The notes below the pieces were generated by a model, which saw nothing but the letters and a program-made list of their open reading frames with translations, did not search any database and was not told where the DNA came from. DNA of 64,000 bases, from contig CAVVYJ010000005.1 in assembly GCA_963752495.1 (NCBI GenBank), positions 186,001 to 250,000 of the forward strand, in the 5' to 3' direction. The DNA comes from CAVVYJ01 sp963752495. GTDB lineage: Bacteria; Pseudomonadota; Gammaproteobacteria; Burkholderiales; Methylophilaceae. A program made the translations under genes and the position numbers. This document shows, piece by piece, positions 59,183-64,000 of the stretch. Positions within the stretch are counted from its first letter, which is position 1. Each line of letters opens with the position of its first letter.

Positions 59183-59219
59183 CTCGTGTAGGTGTTTGTC
59201 TTACAAACACTTACACGAG
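59183..59219 (-). repeat. Long hairpin in the flhD leader
   Basis: CTCGTGTAGGTGTTTGT (59183-59199) and ACAAACACTTACACGAG (59203-59219) are 17-base inverted repeats with one mismatch (G-T on the plus strand, C-A on the minus) and a three-base loop. No T-run follows on either strand, so it is not a simple terminator. A 9-bp alternative stem, 59164-59172 with 59197-59205, shares the loop-side bases and excludes it. Confidence 0.6.
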
Positions 59220-59580
59220 GCTGGAGATACTATATATATGTAAAAATTGCATGCATGCTATTCATGCATAACCAATTCATTTAGTGCATATTTAACCTTA
59301 GTAAAAATTTTGGTCACACTACGTGATAATCAGATAACGACAGGGTTTTAGAAAACTTTAGGATTTTTTTAAAAAAAATTTTAATAATTCTATAACCATA
59401 TGTTTTTTATATAAAAAATAATAAAAATAATTTCAATTTGATTGAATCTACAGACTCAGCCTGACCAAAGTTAATCGGAAAAGGCGGTTTTCACCCTTTT
59501 ATTCTACAGATACACTTGTTCTGCCAAACCTGATAATGATTTCCACACAAGCAGTAAATTGTTAAGGAAAAAAATAGGTG

Positions 59581-59606
59581 CTTAGTGTTTTTTAACACTA
59601 AGTTTT
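59581..59606 (+). terminator. Terminator-like hairpin just before flhB
   Basis: CTTAGTGTT (59581-59589) and AACACTAAG (59594-59602) are a perfect 9-bp stem with a TTTT loop, followed by TTTTG. It lies only 18 bases before the flhB start codon, with the ribosome site AGGA (59615-59618) between. If the flhB promoter is upstream of it, it could act as an attenuator. Confidence 0.5.
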
Positions 59607-59624
59607 GAATCATCAGGAATCAAC

Positions 59625-60797
59625 ATGGCTGAAGACAGTGATTTAGAAAAAACAGAACAGGCCTCACCCAAGCGACTTGAAAAAGCGCGCGAGGAAGGCG
59701 ATGTGCCGCGCTCGAAAGAGTTGGCGACTGTCACTGTATTGCTTGCAGCCGGCTTGGGAATGCTGATGCTGGGCGGCCATCTGAATGATGCCTTAAAAAC
59801 CTCACTAAGTACTGGATTAAGCTTTGAGCGCGCTACTGCATTTGATCCTAACCACCTATTGATGGTGATTTCGAACTCAATCGTTTCTTTACTTATCGCC
59901 TTTGCGCCATTCGCACTTCTGCTCATCATCGTCGCAATCGCCTCCCCTGCACTCATTGGCGGCTGGATATTCAGCACAAAGGCTCTAATGCCTAATTTTG
60001 GTCGATTAAACCCCATGAAGGGTTTGGGCAACATGCTATCTAAAAATGCAGCTATCGAACTCATTAAATCTATCATAAAAACAATGCTAGTGGGCACGGT
60101 GGCTTATACCGTCATCGCACACGACATGGACCCCATCCTATCACTTTCTTCACAACCCATTAAAGCCAGTATTGGGAACGTTAGCGATTTAATGCTTTTT
60201 GGGTTTTTATCGATTGTAGGTGCGCTTGTGCTGATTGCAGCGATTGATGTGCCTTACCAGTTGTATCACTACGCCAACAAACTAAAAATGACTAAAGAGG
60301 AAATTCGCCAAGAAGCGAAAGAATCGGAAGGCAACCCGGAAATAAAAGCCCGCGTGCGCCAACAACAACGTGAAATGGCTAAACGCCGCATGATGTCAGA
60401 AATCCCAAAAGCAGATGTTGTGATCACCAACCCGACCCACTATGCCGTGGCGATTAAGTACAAAGAAGAAGGTATGCGCGCACCGGTTGTAGTTGCCAAA
60501 GGCGCGGATGCAATTGCGCTGAAAATTCGTGAAATAGCAGCAGAACATCAAGTACTCACTATGGAAGCCCCCAAACTGGCCCGCGCCCTGTATGCGCATG
60601 CCGAATTAGGCGATGAGATTCCTGAAGCCCTATATTCTGCCGTTGCAGAAGTCTTGGCCTATGTATTTCAAATGCGTACTTTTAAACGCGAAGGCGGTTT
60701 CCGCCCAGAATTACCGAGCACCCTACCAGTGCCAGAAGCCCTAGACCCTCATAGCTTGCTGCCCGCAAACACTATTGAGCCAGAGGTATTCGCATAA
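59625..60797 (+). CDS. flhB: Flagellar export switch protein FlhB
   Basis: FlhB is a membrane component of the flagellar type III export gate that switches from rod/hook to filament substrates. The 390 residues have a cytoplasmic basic N-terminus (SPKRLEKAREEGDVPRSKE), four membrane helices and the autocleavage motif NPTH in VITNPTHYAVAIKY (about residue 268). The tail after it is rather long and proline-rich. It overlaps flhA by one base. The frame is intact. Confidence 0.95.
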   Translation: MAEDSDLEKTEQASPKRLEKAREEGDVPRSKELATVTVLLAAGLGMLMLGGHLNDALKTSLSTGLSFERATAFDPNHLLMVISNSIVSLLIAFAPFALLLIIVAIASPALIGGWIFSTKALMPNFGRLNPMKGLGNMLSKNAAIELIKSIIKTMLVGTVAYTVIAHDMDPILSLSSQPIKASIGNVSDLMLFGFLSIVGALVLIAAIDVPYQLYHYANKLKMTKEEIRQEAKESEGNPEIKARVRQQQREMAKRRMMSEIPKADVVITNPTHYAVAIKYKEEGMRAPVVVAKGADAIALKIREIAAEHQVLTMEAPKLARALYAHAELGDEIPEALYSAVAEVLAYVFQMRTFKREGGFRPELPSTLPVPEALDPHSLLPANTIEPEVFA

Positions 60798-62878
60798 TGA
60801 ATACGTTTAAATTACCCGCTTGGATGAATGGTTTAAACGGACGCGCGGCTGCAGCGCCACTTATCATTGTGCTGCTGCTGGCCATGATGATACTGCCGCT
60901 GCCTGCCATTGCGCTGGATGTGTTATTCAGCTTTAACATTGCGCTTTCCATTTTGGTGCTGCTCATTGGGCTACAAACCAAAAAAGCGCTAGATTTTATC
61001 GCATTCCCGACCGTATTGTTGGTCACCACTATGCTGCGCCTGTCGCTTAATGTAGCCTCTACTCGCGTGGTCTTAACAGAAGGTCATACTGGGCCAGCGG
61101 CTGCAGGTAAAGTGATTGAAGCATTTGGGCACTTCCTAATTGGTGGTAACTACACAGTTGGTCTTGTCGTGTTTGTTATCCTAACCATCATTAACTTTAC
61201 CGTAGTCACCAAAGGTGCAGGTCGTATCGCAGAAGTGGGTGCTCGCTTTACTTTAGATGCGATGCCTGGCAAACAAATGGCCATTGATGCAGACCTAAAT
61301 GCAGGGTTAATTGGTGAGGATGAAGCGCGCCGTCGCCGTACTGAGATTGGTCAGGAATCAGAATTCTACGGTGCCATGGATGGTGCCAGTAAGTACGTAC
61401 GTGGTGATGCTATCGCCGGCATTCTGGTCATTATTATTAATGTGGTTGGTGGCTTAATCGTTGGTATGGCGCAACATGATTTAGCATTTGCAGATGCCGT
61501 AAAAAATTACACGCTATTAGCGATTGGCGATGGCTTGGTGGCACAAATTCCGTCACTCATCATCTCAGTCGCTGCAGGTGTCGTTGTTTCGCGCGTTGCC
61601 AATAATGAAGACATTGGCGGCCAGTTAATCACACAATTATTCTCAAACCCAAAAGTGGTTTACATCACCGCAGGCATCATTGGTAGCATGGGTGCTATAC
61701 CTGGTATGCCACACTTTGCCTTCTTGCTATTGGCGCTTGTGTTGACCGGCGCAGGTTATGTGATTAGCGAACAGAAAAAAGTTGCAGAAACACCTGTTGT
61801 AGAAGAGCAACCTATTGTGACAACCGAGCCTGAAGAAGCCACTTGGGACGATGTATTGCCGGTAGATATTATCGGGCTTGAAGTTGGCTATCGCTTGATT
61901 CCACTAGTAGACAAAGGCCAGGGCGGTGATCTTCTCAAACGTATTAAAGGGTTGCGCAAAAAGTTTGCACAGGAAGTTGGCTTTCTGGCCCCTACCGTAC
62001 ATATCCGCGACAACCTTGAACTTAAACCTTCTAGCTATCGCATCACGCTTAAAGGTGTCGAAATCGCTAGCGGCGAATCCCATACTGGACAATTTCTGGC
62101 CATCAATCCCGGCATGGTAACTGGCGCACTGCCCGGCCCAGAGACTAGTGACCCTGCCTTTGGTTTGCCTGCCATCTGGATAGATGCCTCTACACGCGAT
62201 CAAGCGCAGATGATGGGCTATACCGTGGTAGATGCAGGCACAGTGATTGCCACACACCTAAACCATGTAATCTCAATGCACGCAGCTGAATTATTAGGTC
62301 GCCAGGAAGTACAGCTGCTTTTAGACCATATGAGTAAAGAGTCTCCAAAATTAGTTGAGGATTTGATTCCGAAAATGCTACAAATTTCTGTTGTGCAAAA
62401 AGTATTACAAAACCTGCTTGCAGAAGGTGTGCACATTCGAGATATGCGTACCATTATGGAAACGCTATCCGAGCATGCTAGCCACACACAAGACACGGCT
62501 GAACTCACGACCTTAGTGCGTATTCAATTGGGTCGAGCGATTGTGCAGCAATTGTTCCCTGTAGGTAATGAAATTTCTGTCATCACATTAGATAACAACC
62601 TTGAGCGCCTGCTCTTGCAAGCAACTCAAGCGAACAACGTTAGCGGCGCTGCCATTGAGCCTGGTCTAGCAGAAACGCTGTCGAAACAAGCCGAGAGGGC
62701 AGCATTTTCACAAGAACAAATGGGTATGTCACCGGTTTTGCTGGTGGCAGCCCCACTTAGAGTGGCGCTTTCTAAATTTTTGCGCCGAGCCATTCCGCGT
62801 CTTCGTGTGCTATCACATGAAGAATTACCCGACACAAAAACCATACGTGTAACTAACCTTATTGGAGGCCAAGCATGA
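60797..62878 (+). CDS. flhA: Flagellar export gate protein FlhA
   Basis: FlhA is the major export-gate protein. The 693 residues have about eight N-terminal membrane helices (about 20-310) and the FHIPEP-family signature around TTMLRLSLNVASTRVVL (about residues 77-93). A linker and the large cytoplasmic domain that binds export chaperones follow. It ends with an ATGA overlap with flhF. The frame is intact. Confidence 0.96.
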   Translation: MNTFKLPAWMNGLNGRAAAAPLIIVLLLAMMILPLPAIALDVLFSFNIALSILVLLIGLQTKKALDFIAFPTVLLVTTMLRLSLNVASTRVVLTEGHTGPAAAGKVIEAFGHFLIGGNYTVGLVVFVILTIINFTVVTKGAGRIAEVGARFTLDAMPGKQMAIDADLNAGLIGEDEARRRRTEIGQESEFYGAMDGASKYVRGDAIAGILVIIINVVGGLIVGMAQHDLAFADAVKNYTLLAIGDGLVAQIPSLIISVAAGVVVSRVANNEDIGGQLITQLFSNPKVVYITAGIIGSMGAIPGMPHFAFLLLALVLTGAGYVISEQKKVAETPVVEEQPIVTTEPEEATWDDVLPVDIIGLEVGYRLIPLVDKGQGGDLLKRIKGLRKKFAQEVGFLAPTVHIRDNLELKPSSYRITLKGVEIASGESHTGQFLAINPGMVTGALPGPETSDPAFGLPAIWIDASTRDQAQMMGYTVVDAGTVIATHLNHVISMHAAELLGRQEVQLLLDHMSKESPKLVEDLIPKMLQISVVQKVLQNLLAEGVHIRDMRTIMETLSEHASHTQDTAELTTLVRIQLGRAIVQQLFPVGNEISVITLDNNLERLLLQATQANNVSGAAIEPGLAETLSKQAERAAFSQEQMGMSPVLLVAAPLRVALSKFLRRAIPRLRVLSHEELPDTKTIRVTNLIGGQA

Positions 62879-64000
62879 ACATTCAACGCTTTTTCGGAAA
62901 AAACTCAAAATTAGCACTTGCCCAAGTGCGCGAAGCGCTTGGAGATGACGCAGTCATACTGTCCAATCGTTCTGTGAATGGCGGCAATGAAATCATGGCT
63001 TTCAAGGAAGAAGAAATGGCTTCCATCCCAGCCTACAACGAGCCAGAACAAAAACTCGACACCCGTATCATCGAAGACGCACAATCTTCAACACTAGAAG
63101 CTTTATTTAGAAAGCGTATGCAATCTGAAAAAACCTCTGGCAAGAAAGCCAGAACTGAAATTGCATATGACTTTGACGAAGATGCAGAAGTTGAAGCAAC
63201 ACTTTCGCAAAACCAAGCACAGGCGCAAGAAGTTAACGCGCAAATTGCCAATATGATGCGCGAGATTCGCAACATGCGTAGCGTGATTGAATCTCAACTT
63301 GCTGAAATTTCGTGGGGTGCAATTCAACATCGCGACCCCGTTAAATCTAATGTACTTGGCACATTGTTATCTGCCGGATTCAGCGCCGCACTATCAAAGC
63401 AGCTCGCTGAGAATTTACCTGAAAACAAGAATGAAGCTGACGCCATGAAATGGGCACAGTCTATTCTTTTAAATAATCTCAACACCATCACAAAAGATGA
63501 TGAAATGCTGGACCAAGGTGGCATATTTGCACTAATCGGACCTACTGGCGTAGGTAAAACAACAACCACAGCCAAGCTTGCGGCGCGCTATGTAATGAAA
63601 CATGGTACGGAAAAAATCGGTTTGATTACAACAGACTCTTATCGTATTGGTGGACATGAGCAACTGCGCATTTACGGCAAAATTTTAGGTGTGATGGTAC
63701 ACAGTGTGAAAGATGAAGCTGATCTAAAAATTGCCCTAAACGAACTCAAAGGCAAGCATACAATTTTGATCGATACGGTAGGCGTAAGTCAGCGTGATCA
63801 AATGGTCTCTGAGCAAATTGCGATGCTGTCTGGCAAAAATACTCATATCAAAAAACTGTTATGCCTCAATGCAACCAACACGGGTGATACGCTCATCGAT
63901 GTGATTCGCGCCTACAAAGGTCGCGGCTTGGATGGCTGTATCATGACTAAAATGGATGAGGCGATCACGATTGGTAATGTCATCGATGTGATTATCCGTG
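62875..64000 (+). CDS. flhF: Flagellar SRP-type GTPase FlhF, partial at the window end
   Basis: FlhF sets the position and number of polar flagella. The 375 residues shown have the basic N-terminal region and a variable acidic/Gln-rich middle (about 55-130). The SRP GTPase NG domain follows, with G1 GPTGVGKTTTTAKLA (about residues 222-236), DSYRIGGHEQL, G3 DTVGVSQRD and G4 TKMDEA. The end of the gene is outside the window. Pairing of FlhF (usually polar) with FlhDC (often peritrichous) is seen in some betaproteobacteria. Confidence 0.95.
   Translation, partial: MNIQRFFGKNSKLALAQVREALGDDAVILSNRSVNGGNEIMAFKEEEMASIPAYNEPEQKLDTRIIEDAQSSTLEALFRKRMQSEKTSGKKARTEIAYDFDEDAEVEATLSQNQAQAQEVNAQIANMMREIRNMRSVIESQLAEISWGAIQHRDPVKSNVLGTLLSAGFSAALSKQLAENLPENKNEADAMKWAQSILLNNLNTITKDDEMLDQGGIFALIGPTGVGKTTTTAKLAARYVMKHGTEKIGLITTDSYRIGGHEQLRIYGKILGVMVHSVKDEADLKIALNELKGKHTILIDTVGVSQRDQMVSEQIAMLSGKNTHIKKLLCLNATNTGDTLIDVIRAYKGRGLDGCIMTKMDEAITIGNVIDVIIR

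Larger units (their letters stand above)
59056..59624. other. Divergent intergenic region between flhD and flhB
   Basis: The 569-base region has no supported gene. It holds the flhD leader with a long hairpin (59183-59219) and a second 9-bp pairing option (59164-59172 with 59197-59205). A very AT-rich stretch (about 59340-59445, with long A/T runs) is typical of curved or nucleoid-protein-bound DNA. The flhB leader follows, with a terminator-like hairpin (59581-59606). I could not place flagellar sigma-28 or sigma-54 promoters with confidence. Confidence 0.6.

Noticed and set aside
1..64000. CRISPR arrays, insertion sequences, prophage or integrase genes
   Set aside because: No regularly spaced repeats, transposase or integrase sequence were found in the window on either strand.

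Overview
The window is a gene-dense chromosomal segment of a motile Gram-negative bacterium, most likely a betaproteobacterium of the Nitrosomonadales/Methylophilaceae type. This is inferred from the RecA sequence, the recA-recX-alaS-lysC order, the FlhDC flagellar master regulator beside motAB, and moderate-to-low GC. The genus is not proven. Many clearly conserved genes (alaS above all, also speB, spuC, the TorF-type porin, patD and a large MASE1 signalling protein) carry single-base insertions or deletions that break the frame. Housekeeping genes are hit as often as dispensable ones, so I read these as consensus errors in the assembly and annotate the genes at full reconstructed span.

Layout. 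1-6000: edge of a secreted tyrosine-rich protein gene (minus strand), then recA, recX, alaS, lysC and tRNA-Ser(GCU). 6000-8600: minus-strand LysR regulator, GNAT acetyltransferase and MFS transporter. 8670-10790: divergent agmatinase and a putrescine-binding protein. 11000-15200: a large Cache/HAMP/multi-PAS/GGDEF/EAL protein.

15200-47340: a very large amine-catabolism region. A MocR-type regulator faces ald-puuD-puuA-spuC across direct-repeat operators. Then come a lipoprotein PotF with PotGHI, puuC, puuB, gabD, gabT, an omega-amino-acid:pyruvate aminotransferase, mmsA, a second glutamine-synthetase-like ligase, a second atypical aminotransferase and an APC permease. The region continues with eutA, an EutB-EutC fusion protein, a canonical eutB and eutC, a TorF-type porin gene and patD. 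Together these can import putrescine and related amines and take them to GABA and succinate by a gamma-glutamylated and a direct transaminase route. They can also take the aminopropyl half (beta-alanine) to acetyl-CoA, recycle alanine to pyruvate plus ammonia, and cleave ethanolamine-type amino alcohols with B12 lyases.

47400-55300: tRNA-Arg(ACG), a PilB/GspE-like ATPase with MshEN-like repeats, and a giant MASE1/GAF/PAS/GGDEF/EAL protein. 55300-64000: motility genes. On the minus strand these are flhD, flhC, a membrane-anchored methyltransferase, motA and motB. On the plus strand they are flhB, flhA and flhF, the last cut by the window end.

The most unusual item is the 725-residue EutB-EutC fusion. 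It lies between the reactivase gene eutA and an intact canonical eutBC pair. It keeps most lyase active-site residues but has Ala where the canonical copy has the substrate-contacting Asp.
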